Made by a program: the position numbers and the translations under genes
NCBI GenBank assembly: GCA_019311105.1
Contig: JAFDDA010000030.1
Span: forward strand, 1-60,025
DNA length: 60,025 nucleotides
DNA from: Deltaproteobacteria bacterium
GTDB lineage: Bacteria > Myxococcota_A > UBA9160 > JAFDDA01
Direction of reading: 5' to 3'
Part shown: positions 25,876 through 37,022 of the stretch, piece after piece
Position numbering within the stretch: the stretch's first letter is position 1
Layout of the letters: the number at the start of each line of letters is the position of its first letter
The notes under the pieces: generated by a model
Databases searched by the model: none
What the model was told of the DNA's origin: nothing
The model's input: the letters and a program-made list of their open reading frames with translations, nothing else

Positions 25876-27509
25876 AGGTCTTTCGCTATCAGCGCTGGGA
25901 CGGGAGCCAGATCGAGTTCAGCCTCGATCCGAAGGAGGCCCTCGACGCCGTCTCGGACTTCCTGATGGAGGGGATGAGCCTCCAGGAAGCGCTCGAGGCC
26001 ATGCGGGAGTACGGCTTCGACCTCGCCGGGCGCGAGATGCGCGTGATGGGTGTGCAGGATCTGCTGCGTGAGCTGCGCGACCACGCGCGCGCGCTCGAGC
26101 AGCAATATCACCTGCGCGAATCGACGGATCCGCTGCGCGAGCGGCTCGACGAGATCCTCGACCGCGAGCAAGGTGCGGTTCGCGAGGCGCACGGGCACGA
26201 GTCGTCGCGCCACAACGACTTCATGAACCGCCGACACGCGGAGGCCGAAACGCCCGAGCCGGTCTCGGCCGCCCTCGAACGCTTTCGCGATTGGGACTTC
26301 GAGGACGAAGAGGCAGGTGTGGCTTTCCGCGAGTTGCTCGAAGAACTCGACCGCCTGCGCGCGCTGGAGGAGTTCCAACAGGAACGGGGTGAGCGGTTCC
26401 AGGGCCCCGAGGCCGCGGACTACGAGACGGCCCAGGAGATCCGCGAACGCATGGTGGCGATGGAGGCCATGGCCCAGGCGCTCCAGAGTGGCGACTTGCC
26501 CTCCATCGACCCCGACACCCTGCGCGACCTGCTCGGCAGTGACGCCGCCGAGTCCTTGATCCTGATCCGCGACCTCGAGTCGTCCCTCGAGCGCGCGGGC
26601 TACCTGCGCGAAGGGAGCGACCCCCAGCTCACGCCGAAGGCGATCCGCCGCCTCGGCGCCGGTGCGCTCGCGGAGGTGTACGGGGCTCTTCACCGCGGAC
26701 GCAGCGGGAACCACGACGTCGATTCGCGCGGCGTCGCCTTGCCGCGGCCCGACGAGACGCGGCCCTTCGAATTCGGCGATGTCCTCGACGTGGATGTCGT
26801 GAAGACCGTCCTCGGTGCCGCGCGACGCCACGCCCGCGAACGACCCGGCGAGCCCCAGCCCCTTCCCATCGAGCTCAGCATCGATGACTTCCAAGTCCGC
26901 GAGCGCGACTACAGCACCCAGGCCACCACCGTGCTGCTGCTCGACATGAGTTGGTCGATGTCGTGGGAGGGGCGTTTCGCGGCGGCGAAGCGCGTGGCGC
27001 TGGCCATGGACCACCTGATCCGCACGCGCTTCCCGCGCGATCACTTCTTCGTGGTGGGCTTCTACACGCGCGCCGAGGAGATCCCGATCCCCGCGCTGCC
27101 CGAAGTCACCTGGAACATGGGCGACCCCTTCACGAACCTGCAGGACGGGTTGCGTGTGGCGCAGCGGTTGATCGCGCGGCACCCGAGCAGCTCGCCCCAG
27201 ATCCTCGTCATCACGGACGGCCAGCCGACCGCCTACTTCGTCGGGTCGGAGCTGCGAGTCGAATGGCCCATGGGGGTGAACGGGATCTCGCCGCGTGCGG
27301 CGCAGGAAACGCTCAAGGAGGTGCGCCGCGTGACGGGGCAGGGGGCCACGATCAACACGTTCATGCTCGACGATTCGCCGGAACTGGTGAACTTCGTGGC
27401 GCGCATGACCCAGATCAACCGCGGGCGCGTGTTCTACTCCAGCCCGGCGCAGCTCGGCTCGTATTTGATGGTCGACTACCTCGCGAACAAGAAGCAGGTG
27501 CGAAGTTGA
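25872..27509 (+). CDS. VWA-domain protein, partner of the MoxR-type ATPase
   Basis: 545 residues. The first 350 are acidic and mostly helical. A C-terminal von Willebrand A domain carries the MIDAS motif LLLDMSWSMSW (DxSxS, about 356-366), a conserved Thr in TNLQDG and ILVITDGQPT. MoxR/VWA pairs act as chaperone-like metal-insertion or complex-assembly factors; the client is not known. There is no signal peptide, so it is cytoplasmic. Overlaps the ATPase gene by ATGA and the sppA-like gene by TTGA. Confidence 0.87.
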   Translation: MKVFRYQRWDGSQIEFSLDPKEALDAVSDFLMEGMSLQEALEAMREYGFDLAGREMRVMGVQDLLRELRDHARALEQQYHLRESTDPLRERLDEILDREQGAVREAHGHESSRHNDFMNRRHAEAETPEPVSAALERFRDWDFEDEEAGVAFRELLEELDRLRALEEFQQERGERFQGPEAADYETAQEIRERMVAMEAMAQALQSGDLPSIDPDTLRDLLGSDAAESLILIRDLESSLERAGYLREGSDPQLTPKAIRRLGAGALAEVYGALHRGRSGNHDVDSRGVALPRPDETRPFEFGDVLDVDVVKTVLGAARRHARERPGEPQPLPIELSIDDFQVRERDYSTQATTVLLLDMSWSMSWEGRFAAAKRVALAMDHLIRTRFPRDHFFVVGFYTRAEEIPIPALPEVTWNMGDPFTNLQDGLRVAQRLIARHPSSSPQILVITDGQPTAYFVGSELRVEWPMGVNGISPRAAQETLKEVRRVTGQGATINTFMLDDSPELVNFVARMTQINRGRVFYSSPAQLGSYLMVDYLANKKQVRS

Positions 27510-29140
27510 GCGCGCGGCCCGTCGACGTGCTGCGCCGGCTTGGCGCGAACCTCACCGGCGGGGTTCGCCGCGGCGTGGCCGGGGCGATGCTCTCCCGCGC
27601 GCGCCCGGTGTGGGTGCGCATCCGCCTCGCGCCGCCGCTCGCCGAAATGCGCGCGCCGAGCCTGCCGCTCGTGGCGGGCTCGGGGCCGCCTCATCCGAGC
27701 CTGCTCGAAGTGCTGGCGACGCTCGATGCGGCCTCGCGCGACCCCGACGTCACGGGGATCCTGCTGCGTCTGGACGGAGCGCCCGGTGGGATGGCCCGGG
27801 CCCTCGCCGTGCGACGCGCCGTGGCCGAGGCCCGCGAACGCAAGCCCGTCCTGGCCTTCGGTGAGAGCCTCTCGGCCACGGACTACCTGATCGGCAGCGC
27901 GGCCAGCGAAGTCTGGGCCCCGCCGGCCGGCGGCATCTCGCTGGTCGGGCTGCGCATGGATTCGTTCTTCCTGCGCGACGCACTCGAGAAGGTCGGCGTG
28001 AAGATGGACGTGCTGCGGGTCGGAAGTCACAAGACCGCGGCGGAGATGTTCACGCGCACGGGGATGTCGCCCGAACAGCGCGAGCAGATGGAGGCCCTGC
28101 TCGACGCGTGGTACGGCGCGCTCGTCGACGGCATCGCGGCCGGGCGCGGGCGCGCGCCCGACGAGGTGCGTGCCTGGATCGATCGCGGGCCTCACCGGGC
28201 GCGAACGGCGACCGACGAGGGTTGGCTCGACGCCTGTCGCTACCCCGACGAGGCCCAGGACGAGGTCGTTGCGCGCACGCCGGGCGCCGAGAAGATCGAA
28301 GACCTGAGGGTGCTCGACGGCAGCGCCTACTACGGGTTGCGCGGCGGCGAGCCCGGCTGGCGCCCGCTGCTTTCGGACCTGCCGCGCATCGCCTACGTCG
28401 TGGCGAGCGGCGGCATCCGGCGCGGCCGCGGATTCCGCGGCGTGGCGAGCGAACCCTTCCGACGAATCTTCGAGCAGTTGCGTCGTGACGACGGCGTTCG
28501 CGGCGTCGTGTTGCGGATCGACAGCCCCGGCGGCGATGCGCTGGCCTCGGATCTCCTCTGGCGCTCGATCATGCTCGTCCGCGAGAAGAAGCCGGTGGTC
28601 GTCTCGATGGGGGATGTCGCGGCGTCGGGCGGCTACTACATGGCGGCGGCAGGCGACGCCGTGCTGGCCGAGGCCGGCACGATCACGGGCTCGATCGGCG
28701 TCGTTGGCGGGAAGCTCGACGTCTCCGGGCTCTACGAACGGCTCGGCATCGGGCGTGAATCCGTGGAGCGTGGCGCGCGGGCCGGGCTCGAGAGCGAGAC
28801 CCGCAGCTTCACCCCCGACGAACGCGAAGCCCTCCGCAGTGACATGCGTGGGCTCTACGACCTGTTCCTCGAGCGCGTTGCGGAAGGGCGGGGCCTGCCC
28901 GCAGATGCCGTGGCGCGCTGCGCTCAGGGCCGGGTCTGGAGCGGGGACGCCGCTCGCGGGCATGGCCTCGTGGATGCCCTCGGCGGCCCGCTCGAAGCCC
29001 TGGTCGAGGTGCGCCGCCGGGCGGGCCTCACCGAGGGGGAGCGCATCGTGTTGGAACTACACCCCCGAATGCCGCGCTTCGAGGGGCTCCGCAGCCTCGT
29101 GGGCCTTTCGAGCGGGCTGCGCCCGGGCGGTTGGCTCTAG
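27506..29140 (+). CDS. sppA: Signal peptide peptidase SppA, double-domain type
   Basis: 544 residues with two ClpP/crotonase-like halves as in E. coli SppA. The N-terminal half supplies the lysine (RVGSHKTAAEMF, about 172-183) and the C-terminal half the serine (GDVAASGGYYMAAAGD, about 370-385). It would degrade cleaved signal peptides at the membrane. A strong N-terminal membrane anchor is not obvious, which is atypical. The start is TTG 27506 in a TTGA overlap with the VWA gene; a later GTG is possible. Confidence 0.88.
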   Translation: MSARPVDVLRRLGANLTGGVRRGVAGAMLSRARPVWVRIRLAPPLAEMRAPSLPLVAGSGPPHPSLLEVLATLDAASRDPDVTGILLRLDGAPGGMARALAVRRAVAEARERKPVLAFGESLSATDYLIGSAASEVWAPPAGGISLVGLRMDSFFLRDALEKVGVKMDVLRVGSHKTAAEMFTRTGMSPEQREQMEALLDAWYGALVDGIAAGRGRAPDEVRAWIDRGPHRARTATDEGWLDACRYPDEAQDEVVARTPGAEKIEDLRVLDGSAYYGLRGGEPGWRPLLSDLPRIAYVVASGGIRRGRGFRGVASEPFRRIFEQLRRDDGVRGVVLRIDSPGGDALASDLLWRSIMLVREKKPVVVSMGDVAASGGYYMAAAGDAVLAEAGTITGSIGVVGGKLDVSGLYERLGIGRESVERGARAGLESETRSFTPDEREALRSDMRGLYDLFLERVAEGRGLPADAVARCAQGRVWSGDAARGHGLVDALGGPLEALVEVRRRAGLTEGERIVLELHPRMPRFEGLRSLVGLSSGLRPGGWL

Positions 29141-29143
29141 GCC

Positions 29144-29824
29144 GTGACCCGACGCATCGACGGCGGCATCCCGGGCCCCGACCGTCGGGTGTCTGCGCTC
29201 GAGATCCTCGAAAAGGGATGGGAGGCGATCTTCGCCCCCGACCTCGCACCGCCGCTGCGGCTGGTGGTCGAGGTCGGCTTCGGTCGCGGTGAGTTCCTGG
29301 TCGATCTCGCCCGTCGCCGACCGACGGATGCCTTCGTCGGGATCGAACTCTCTCACAAGCGAACGGTGAAGATGGCGCGCCGCCTCGCGCGGCTCGAGCT
29401 CGGCAACGTCCGACTGCTCGAAGCACGCGCGGAGAGAGCCGTCGAGGAACTCTTCGCACCGGGATCCGTGTCGGAGTTCTGGGTGAACTTCTCCGACCCG
29501 TGGCCGAAGAAGCGCCACTTCAAACGGCGCCTGCTCCAGCCCGCCTTCGTTGCGGACCTCGCTCGCCGCCTCGCGCCCGGCGGTACATTGGAGATCGCCA
29601 CGGACGACCCGAGCTACGCCGAGTGGATCGACGATGTCCTCGCGGCCGAACCCCTGTTGGAGAACGCCCATGCGCCCGAGCCCCACCTGCGGGACGCGCC
29701 GGGCCGCCTGCGCACCTCCTTCGAGGAGGAGTGGCGCGGGAAGGGTCGGATCCCCTACTTCTGGACCCATCGGCGTGCCTCGCCTGGCGCGGCTTCGCCC
29801 GAGGAACCCCGGAAACGACCGTGA
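29144..29824 (+). CDS. trmB: tRNA (guanine46-N7)-methyltransferase TrmB
   Basis: 226-residue SAM-dependent methyltransferase. VVEVGFGRGEFL (about 41-52) binds SAM, GIELSHKR follows, and NFSDPWPKKRHFKRRL (about 114-129) is the family signature for tRNA binding and catalysis. It makes m7G46 in the tRNA variable loop. GTG start at 29144, three bases after the sppA stop; GTGA overlap with rlmN. Confidence 0.93.
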   Translation: MTRRIDGGIPGPDRRVSALEILEKGWEAIFAPDLAPPLRLVVEVGFGRGEFLVDLARRRPTDAFVGIELSHKRTVKMARRLARLELGNVRLLEARAERAVEELFAPGSVSEFWVNFSDPWPKKRHFKRRLLQPAFVADLARRLAPGGTLEIATDDPSYAEWIDDVLAAEPLLENAHAPEPHLRDAPGRLRTSFEEEWRGKGRIPYFWTHRRASPGAASPEEPRKRP

Positions 29825-30864
29825 GCGAGACCCCCGAACCTCATCCCAAGGATTTCGCCCGCCCGGCATTGCGCGAACACTTCGCCGCCGAGGGTTGGCC
29901 GAAGTATCGCGCCGACCAGTGGGCGGCGTGGGTCTACGCGCGCGGCGTCTCGAGCTACGACGAGATGACGGACTGGCCCGTCGAGTTGCGCGCGGAGGTC
30001 GCCGAACGCTGGCCCCTCGACGTGCTCGCCGTCGAGGACGTGCAGGTGTCTTCCGACGGCACGCGCAAGGCCCGGCTGCGCACCGCGGACGGCCACGGGA
30101 TCGAAGCCGTGCTGATCCCCGAGGCGGAGCGCACGACACTCTGTGTCTCGACCCAGGTGGGCTGCCCGCTCGCGTGTTCGTTCTGCGCCACGGGCGCCAT
30201 GGGGTTCACCCGCAACCTGCGCACGTCGGAGATCGTCGATCAGGTGTGCCACATGAAGGCGGTCGCTGCGCCCGAGGCCCCCATCACCAACGTCGTCTTC
30301 ATGGGCATGGGCGAGCCTCTGCTGAACCGCGCCGCGGTGGAGGAGGCGGTGCACCTGCTGATCGATCAAAAGAGCTTCGGCATCGCCCCGCGCCGCGTCA
30401 CCGTCTCGACGGCGGGCGTCGTCCCACAGATCGAGCCGTTGCTCGAGGCGGTGCCCGTCAGCCTGGCCGTCTCGCTCCACGCCTCGCGCGATTCCGTGCG
30501 CGACCTGCTCGTCCCCCTCAACAAGAAGTTCAATCTCGACGAACTGCTCAGCACGCTCCGCAGCTGCCCGCAGATCACGAAGCGCCGACCGGTCTTCTTC
30601 GAGTACACCCTGATCGATGGCGTGAACGACTCGGTGGAGGACGCGCGCGAGCTCATTGCCCGGGTGCGCGGCCTGCCGTGCAAGGTGAACCTCATCCCGA
30701 TGAATGCCCACGCGGATTCGCCCCACGGCCCGCCGAGCGAGGCGGTGATGGATCACTTCATGGGCGAGCTGTCGCGCGCCGGTGTGACGGTGACCCTGCG
30801 CCGCAACCGCGGCGCCGACATCGACGCGGCCTGCGGCCAGCTCGCCGCCCGGGACGCGGCCTAG
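29821..30864 (+). CDS. rlmN: Dual-specificity RNA methyltransferase RlmN
   Basis: 347-residue radical-SAM enzyme that methylates C2 of A2503 in 23S rRNA and A37 of some tRNAs. The iron-sulfur motif CPLACSFCATG (CxxxCxxC, about 114-124), GMGEPLLN, the catalytic C-terminal Cys (AACGQL) and the resolving Cys region are present. GTG start at 29821 overlaps the trmB TGA. Confidence 0.95.
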   Translation: MSETPEPHPKDFARPALREHFAAEGWPKYRADQWAAWVYARGVSSYDEMTDWPVELRAEVAERWPLDVLAVEDVQVSSDGTRKARLRTADGHGIEAVLIPEAERTTLCVSTQVGCPLACSFCATGAMGFTRNLRTSEIVDQVCHMKAVAAPEAPITNVVFMGMGEPLLNRAAVEEAVHLLIDQKSFGIAPRRVTVSTAGVVPQIEPLLEAVPVSLAVSLHASRDSVRDLLVPLNKKFNLDELLSTLRSCPQITKRRPVFFEYTLIDGVNDSVEDARELIARVRGLPCKVNLIPMNAHADSPHGPPSEAVMDHFMGELSRAGVTVTLRRNRGADIDAACGQLAARDAA

Positions 30865-30868
30865 GCCC

Positions 30869-31468
30869 GTGCTCTACGCCGTCGGCGACATCCACGGCTC
30901 GCTCCCGAAGCTCGAAGCGCTGCTCGATGAGCTGCCCCTCGGAAACGGCGACGAGTTCGTCTTCGTCGGCGACTACGTCGACCGAGGCTCCTATGCCCGC
31001 GGCGTCATCGACCGGCTGATCGCCCTCGAGAAGGAGTGGCCCTGCACCTTCCTGATCGGCAACCACGAGTCGATGTTCCTGGACTACATCGGCTGGAAGG
31101 GCGAGCTCTACGACAAGGGCGAGTACTTCCTCGCGCTCGTGCCGCACCACCGGGCGGAGGGCTACCTCTTCGTGCACGCGGGCCTCGGCGTCCCCGAGCT
31201 GGGCCTCTCGGACGTGGACGAGGCGCTCGAGCGCGCTCAGCCCTCCGATCTCTTGTGGAATCGCATGGCCGGCGACTTGCGCCACCTGCTCGGCGTGACC
31301 CTCGTCTACGGCCACTCCCCCGACCCGACGCTGCAGGTACGCTGGAACATGCCCTACAGCATCGGGATCGACACCGGCGCCGTTTACGGCGGCCCGCTCA
31401 CCGCCATCGCCCTCCCGAGCGAGCGCCTCTTCCAGGCCGGCGACGAAGGCGGCCCGCCCGTCCGCTAG
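30869..31468 (+). CDS. PPP-family serine/threonine protein phosphatase-like metallophosphatase
   Basis: 199 residues with the full metallophosphoesterase set: GDIHG (about 6-10), GDYVDRG (about 34-40), GNHESM (about 65-70), HAG (about 107-109) and GHSP. The bacterial PPP family hydrolyses phosphoproteins or diadenosine tetraphosphate; which applies is unknown. GTG start five bases after rlmN. Confidence 0.88.
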   Translation: MLYAVGDIHGSLPKLEALLDELPLGNGDEFVFVGDYVDRGSYARGVIDRLIALEKEWPCTFLIGNHESMFLDYIGWKGELYDKGEYFLALVPHHRAEGYLFVHAGLGVPELGLSDVDEALERAQPSDLLWNRMAGDLRHLLGVTLVYGHSPDPTLQVRWNMPYSIGIDTGAVYGGPLTAIALPSERLFQAGDEGGPPVR

Positions 31469-31540
31469 CGCCTTCGCCGGAGCCCGTGCATCAGCGCTTC
31501 CGCGAGAGCCAGAGGACCCCGAACAAGGCGAATCGGGGGC

Positions 31541-32299
31541 CTACTTGCGTCGCGTCAGCGTCACCACGCCGAGCAGGCCGAGCCAGATCGAGATCCAGAC
31601 TGCGGGCTCGGGCACGGCGGTGAGGCCCGTCATCGTGAAGGAGGCGAAGACCGGGAGGAGGTTGCCGCACGCGGCGACGAACAGCGGGGAGACCAGCTGG
31701 AAGCCGGATGCCGTTCCGAAGCCGGTGGTGGCGTGGGTGTTCACGCCGGTGTTGAGCAGGCCCGTCCCCGTCGTCCAGCCTGCGGCATCGATGAAGAAGG
31801 GCGAGTTCAAGGACCCACCCTGACCGAGCTGCACGACGGCCAGATTGAACGGGATGACGACGATGTTCGGGATGATGTTCACGTTGAGCGTTCCGGTCAG
31901 CCCCATGACACCGCCCACCGCGCCGCCGAGGTTGCAGGCGACGCCGGTCAGGGCTCCGCCCGTGGCGACGCCGCCCGGGCAGACCTCGCCCGGCGCTTGA
32001 GCCGTGATGCCGCCCACCGAGAAGACGCCCGAGAGATTCGAGAACCCGACGAGGCTCAAACTGTCGACGGCGGTCACTCCGGTGACGGGGACGAGGATCG
32101 GACCCGGCGCGCTCACGAGGCCGGCGGACACACTGATCACGCCGCCCGTGATGTCGACGATGCCCGAGCCGCCCACGGTGACCGGCGTCAAGCCTTGGAT
32201 CGTAATCGACACGGTGACGTTGCCGGAGATCGGGGCTGCGCTGGCCGGCGTGGCGACCAGGAAGGCGGCGAGAAGAGCGGCGAAGGTGCGGGTTCGCAT
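31541..32299 (-). CDS. PEP-CTERM-anchored secreted protein
   Basis: 252 residues: Sec signal peptide (LLAAFLVATPASA), a Gly/Val/Thr-rich beta region without recognised domain, and a C-terminal sorting signal AVPEPAVWISIWLGLLG followed by TRRK. That is the VPEP motif, membrane helix and basic tail recognised by exosortase. Such proteins are usually surface or matrix components. No exosortase gene lies in the window. GGAG nine bases before ATG 32299. Confidence 0.88.
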   Translation of the reverse strand: MRTRTFAALLAAFLVATPASAAPISGNVTVSITIQGLTPVTVGGSGIVDITGGVISVSAGLVSAPGPILVPVTGVTAVDSLSLVGFSNLSGVFSVGGITAQAPGEVCPGGVATGGALTGVACNLGGAVGGVMGLTGTLNVNIIPNIVVIPFNLAVVQLGQGGSLNSPFFIDAAGWTTGTGLLNTGVNTHATTGFGTASGFQLVSPLFVAACGNLLPVFASFTMTGLTAVPEPAVWISIWLGLLGVVTLTRRK

Positions 32300-32431
32300 G
32301 GGGGAGGCTCCAATTCGAGGTGCCTCCACCCTACAGCCGGTGCGGGAGTGAGTTGGAACGGCCCGATGGGCGCCAGTTTCGCCTCCGGAAGGCCTCTCGG
32401 GTCTTCCTTGGCGGGAACCCAGCCGTGGGCG

Positions 32432-34972
32432 CTAGCCCTTGGCGCGCGGCTGGACCTTCGGGATGTGGATCCGCATGCCCGGCTGGAGCGAGTTCACGTC
32501 CAGGCTCGGGTTGTATTGCTGGATCAGCCACACCGGGACGTCGTACTTGCCGCGCGAGATCTTCCACAGCGTTTCGCCGCGGCGCATCACGTGCGGCTGG
32601 GTGCCGGCCACGGCGAAGTCATCGAAGAAGGCCATCTGCAGCGAGCGGTGGTGGTCCAGCCGACGCGTCTCGAAGGCCGCGTGGTCGACCTTCGAGAAGT
32701 CGAGGCGCACGCGCTTGCCAATCCCCAGCGCATCCCCGTAGTGAAGGCCGTTCAAGTCGCGCAGGCGCTGCGTGCGCACGCCGAGCCAGTCGGCGAAGTG
32801 CCCGAGCGTTTCCTCGGGCCGCACCACGATCGATCCATCCGCCGCGACCTCGTAGCGGCGTGGTGCCCACGGGAGCTTGGATGGGATGGTTTCGCTCGCC
32901 GGCGCAGGAGGAGTGGCCGCGGTGGCTCGGGCTGAGTCAGCCGGCGGTTCCTGTGCCGGGGTGTTCTCCAGGATCTCAGCGATCGCGGTCGGGTCTGCGC
33001 TCACGGCGTCGTCGAGCGGAGCCGGCGACGGGGGCTCCGGCGCGGCAGGCGGCGGGTCGACGGCGGCGGCGACGGCGGGCTTGGCGGGCGCGCTCGCGGG
33101 CGTGGTGGACCCCGATAGCGTGAGCACCTGGCCGACATGGATCTGGTTGCGATTGCGGAGGTTGCTCGCGGCCACGATCGCATCGATGGTCGTGCCGTTT
33201 CGGGCAGCGATCTTGGCGAGGGTATCGCCCCGCTTCACCGTGTAGCGAGTGGGTCTTGCAGGGGATGCGGCCGCGGGCGCTCGCCCGGGGATCACCAGGA
33301 CCTGGCCCACATGGATCCGGTTGCGGTTGATGATGTTGTTGTGGCTCTGCAGGGTCCGCCGGCTCACCCCGTGGGCCGCTGCGATGGCATCGAGGGAATC
33401 GCCGCGCCGGACGACATAGGTCCCGCTGGCCTCCGCCGCGTCGGGCGGGATGAAGAGCTTCTGCCCCACGCTCAGGCGGTTCTTGTTGCGCAGGGAGTTG
33501 GCGGCCAACAGGTCTTCGACACTCACACCGAACGTGCCGGCGATGCCCGAGAGGGTATCGCCGCGATGGACGGCGTAGACGCCGTCACTCGGTCGGGCGA
33601 GCTTGGGCCGCGCGTTGCGATCGTGGTCGCGCACCATCGCCACCGTGGTCGGCGCGTCGTGCGTCGGGAGCTTGAGCTTCTGGCCGATGCGGATCCGGTG
33701 GCGGCTGCGCAGGCCGTTCATGGCTACGAGGTCGTTCATCGACACGCCGAAGCGTCGCGCGATGGTCGAGAGCGTGTCGCCCCTGCGGACGCGGTAGCCG
33801 CGGTCGGGTCGCTGGCGAAGGATCCGCTCGCTCGCGGGGATCTGGGCCAGGCGCAGGGTCGGCTCGCCCATGTCGGGGTTGTGCGGGAAGCGCAGCACGT
33901 GGCCCTTCGGGACGTACTTCGCGCCCTCCCAGACGGGTGCGAGCAAGCTCTTGTTGTAGGCCCGCAACGAACGCTCGCCCACACCGAAGATCCGTGTGAG
34001 CGTCGCGGGCGAGTAGTAGTGGTCGAGGGGCACCGCCGCGAGGTCGTCGGGCGGGTCGATCACGAGCTCCCCGAAGTAGTGCTCGTAGTTTCGGCTCACC
34101 TCCACGGCGGCGAGGAACGAGGTGTAGAAGTTCCGCGATGCGAAGCCGAACGTCCGGCCCTTGTACTTGCGGACGATCTCACCGATGTCGCGCGTGCCCA
34201 GCGTGCGGATCGCACGCTCCATGCCGGCGGTGCCATGGTTGTAGGCCGTGATGGCGGTGGGCCAGGTCCGGGTCCGGACGTGGTTTGCGAGCAGGAGGCG
34301 CGCGGCGGCGACGCTTGCGAGGTAGGGGTCGCGGCGCTCGTCCACCACGTGGTCGACGCGCATGAACATGCGGCCGGTCGAGCGCGTGAACTGCCAGAGG
34401 CCGGCCGCGCCCGCATGGGAGTAGGCGTCCGGGTTGTAGGACGACTCCACGTGGGGCAGGGCGGCCAGCTCGTAGGGCACGCCGTGGTCGGCGAGCACCT
34501 TCATGATGTGGGGCTCCCAGCGTCCCGACCGGATGACGCCCGAGCGGAAGCGATCGGCCTGGCCGAGTTGGAAGCGAATGCGTTTGCGCGCCGCGAGCAG
34601 GCTGCTCTTGCCGACGCCGTCGGGGAACATCGCGAGCACGCGTTGCTCGTCCGCCGAGAGCCCGCTGCGCTTCCCGCCTGCGAGGGTGCGCAGGATCTTG
34701 TCGTACTTGTCCTTGGTGGCATCGATGCTGCGGCTACGCGCCTTGCGGCTGGTGCCGTCGCGGAACCGGACCTTCTCGTAGACGACGCCCATCTCGCGCG
34801 AGTCGTGGATCAACCCGCCGTTGGTGCCGACCTCGGAGTAGACGCGAACCCAGAAGCGCACCTGAGCGTCGATCGCCGCCGGCTGCGGAAAGGGGGACTC
34901 ATCGGCGCGGGTCGGTGACGGCCCGAGAACGAGAGTGGAAACGAGGAGAATGGACGAAAGCCAGCGCAACAT
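32432..34972 (-). CDS. mltD: MltD-like membrane-bound lytic murein transglycosylase with six LysM domains
   Basis: 846 residues. After a signal peptide comes a Slt/MltD catalytic domain with PHVESSYNPDAYSHAGAAGL (catalytic Glu about 181), LWQF and AYNHG. Four regular LysM repeats follow (RRGDTLSTIA, HRGDTLSGIA, RRGDSLDAIA, KRGDTLAKIA). Then come a Pro/Ala-rich linker, a degenerate fifth LysM (RPEETLGHFADWLGV) and a C-terminal sixth (RRGETLWKIS). It cuts glycan strands in the periplasm. The LysM number is higher than the two of E. coli MltD. Start ATG 34972; ATG 34993 would add seven residues. Confidence 0.9.
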   Translation of the reverse strand: MLRWLSSILLVSTLVLGPSPTRADESPFPQPAAIDAQVRFWVRVYSEVGTNGGLIHDSREMGVVYEKVRFRDGTSRKARSRSIDATKDKYDKILRTLAGGKRSGLSADEQRVLAMFPDGVGKSSLLAARKRIRFQLGQADRFRSGVIRSGRWEPHIMKVLADHGVPYELAALPHVESSYNPDAYSHAGAAGLWQFTRSTGRMFMRVDHVVDERRDPYLASVAAARLLLANHVRTRTWPTAITAYNHGTAGMERAIRTLGTRDIGEIVRKYKGRTFGFASRNFYTSFLAAVEVSRNYEHYFGELVIDPPDDLAAVPLDHYYSPATLTRIFGVGERSLRAYNKSLLAPVWEGAKYVPKGHVLRFPHNPDMGEPTLRLAQIPASERILRQRPDRGYRVRRGDTLSTIARRFGVSMNDLVAMNGLRSRHRIRIGQKLKLPTHDAPTTVAMVRDHDRNARPKLARPSDGVYAVHRGDTLSGIAGTFGVSVEDLLAANSLRNKNRLSVGQKLFIPPDAAEASGTYVVRRGDSLDAIAAAHGVSRRTLQSHNNIINRNRIHVGQVLVIPGRAPAAASPARPTRYTVKRGDTLAKIAARNGTTIDAIVAASNLRNRNQIHVGQVLTLSGSTTPASAPAKPAVAAAVDPPPAAPEPPSPAPLDDAVSADPTAIAEILENTPAQEPPADSARATAATPPAPASETIPSKLPWAPRRYEVAADGSIVVRPEETLGHFADWLGVRTQRLRDLNGLHYGDALGIGKRVRLDFSKVDHAAFETRRLDHHRSLQMAFFDDFAVAGTQPHVMRRGETLWKISRGKYDVPVWLIQQYNPSLDVNSLQPGMRIHIPKVQPRAKG

Positions 34973-35169
34973 GGACGCTTCCCAGATCGGCATCTCGTAA
35001 GCACTTCTGGAGCGCCGACGAAGCGGTTGAAACACCACCCGAGGCCGCGATCTGGGGGGAAGGCACCGCGAGACCCTCGTAGGAAACGATTCTATTGACC
35101 CTTTCGGAGGACGCAAGGCTCGGGGTCGTTTCGCCACGGCATCGCGGTGCTGGGCGCGCAGCCAAGGGC

Positions 35170-36702
<1,533 letters not shown>

Positions 36703-36797
36703 GAGTTCCTCCGAAGGCGGCGGAGAATAACCCAACGCGCATGTGGCTTGAAGGCCGAGGGTGCCGCGTGTATCACTGGCCTCCCAGAGGAGGGCTC

Positions 36798-37013
36798 ATG
36801 GCGACCGAGGTGGAATCGCAGATCACCGGGAACGTGTGGAAGATCCAGGTGGCTGTCGGCGATGCCGTCGGTGAGGGCGACGAGTTGATCATCCTCGAGT
36901 CCATGAAGATGGAGATCCCCGTCGAGTCTCCCGCCGCCGGGAAGGTGGCCGAGATCCGTGTCGGCGAAGGGGACTCGATCGAGGAGGGCGCCGTCCTCCT
37001 CGTGCTGGCCTGA
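36798..37013 (+). CDS. Biotinyl/lipoyl carrier domain protein
   Basis: Stand-alone 71-residue biotinyl domain. ESMKMEIPV contains the acceptor lysine in the EAMKM-type biotin context, with the paired hairpin glycine patterns on both sides (AVGDAVGEGDELI and GEGDSIEEGAVLL). It would shuttle carboxyl groups for an acyl-CoA carboxylase encoded elsewhere. AGAGGAGGG precedes ATG 36798. Confidence 0.88.
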   Translation: MATEVESQITGNVWKIQVAVGDAVGEGDELIILESMKMEIPVESPAAGKVAEIRVGEGDSIEEGAVLLVLA

Positions 37014-37022
37014 CCCGCGGCC

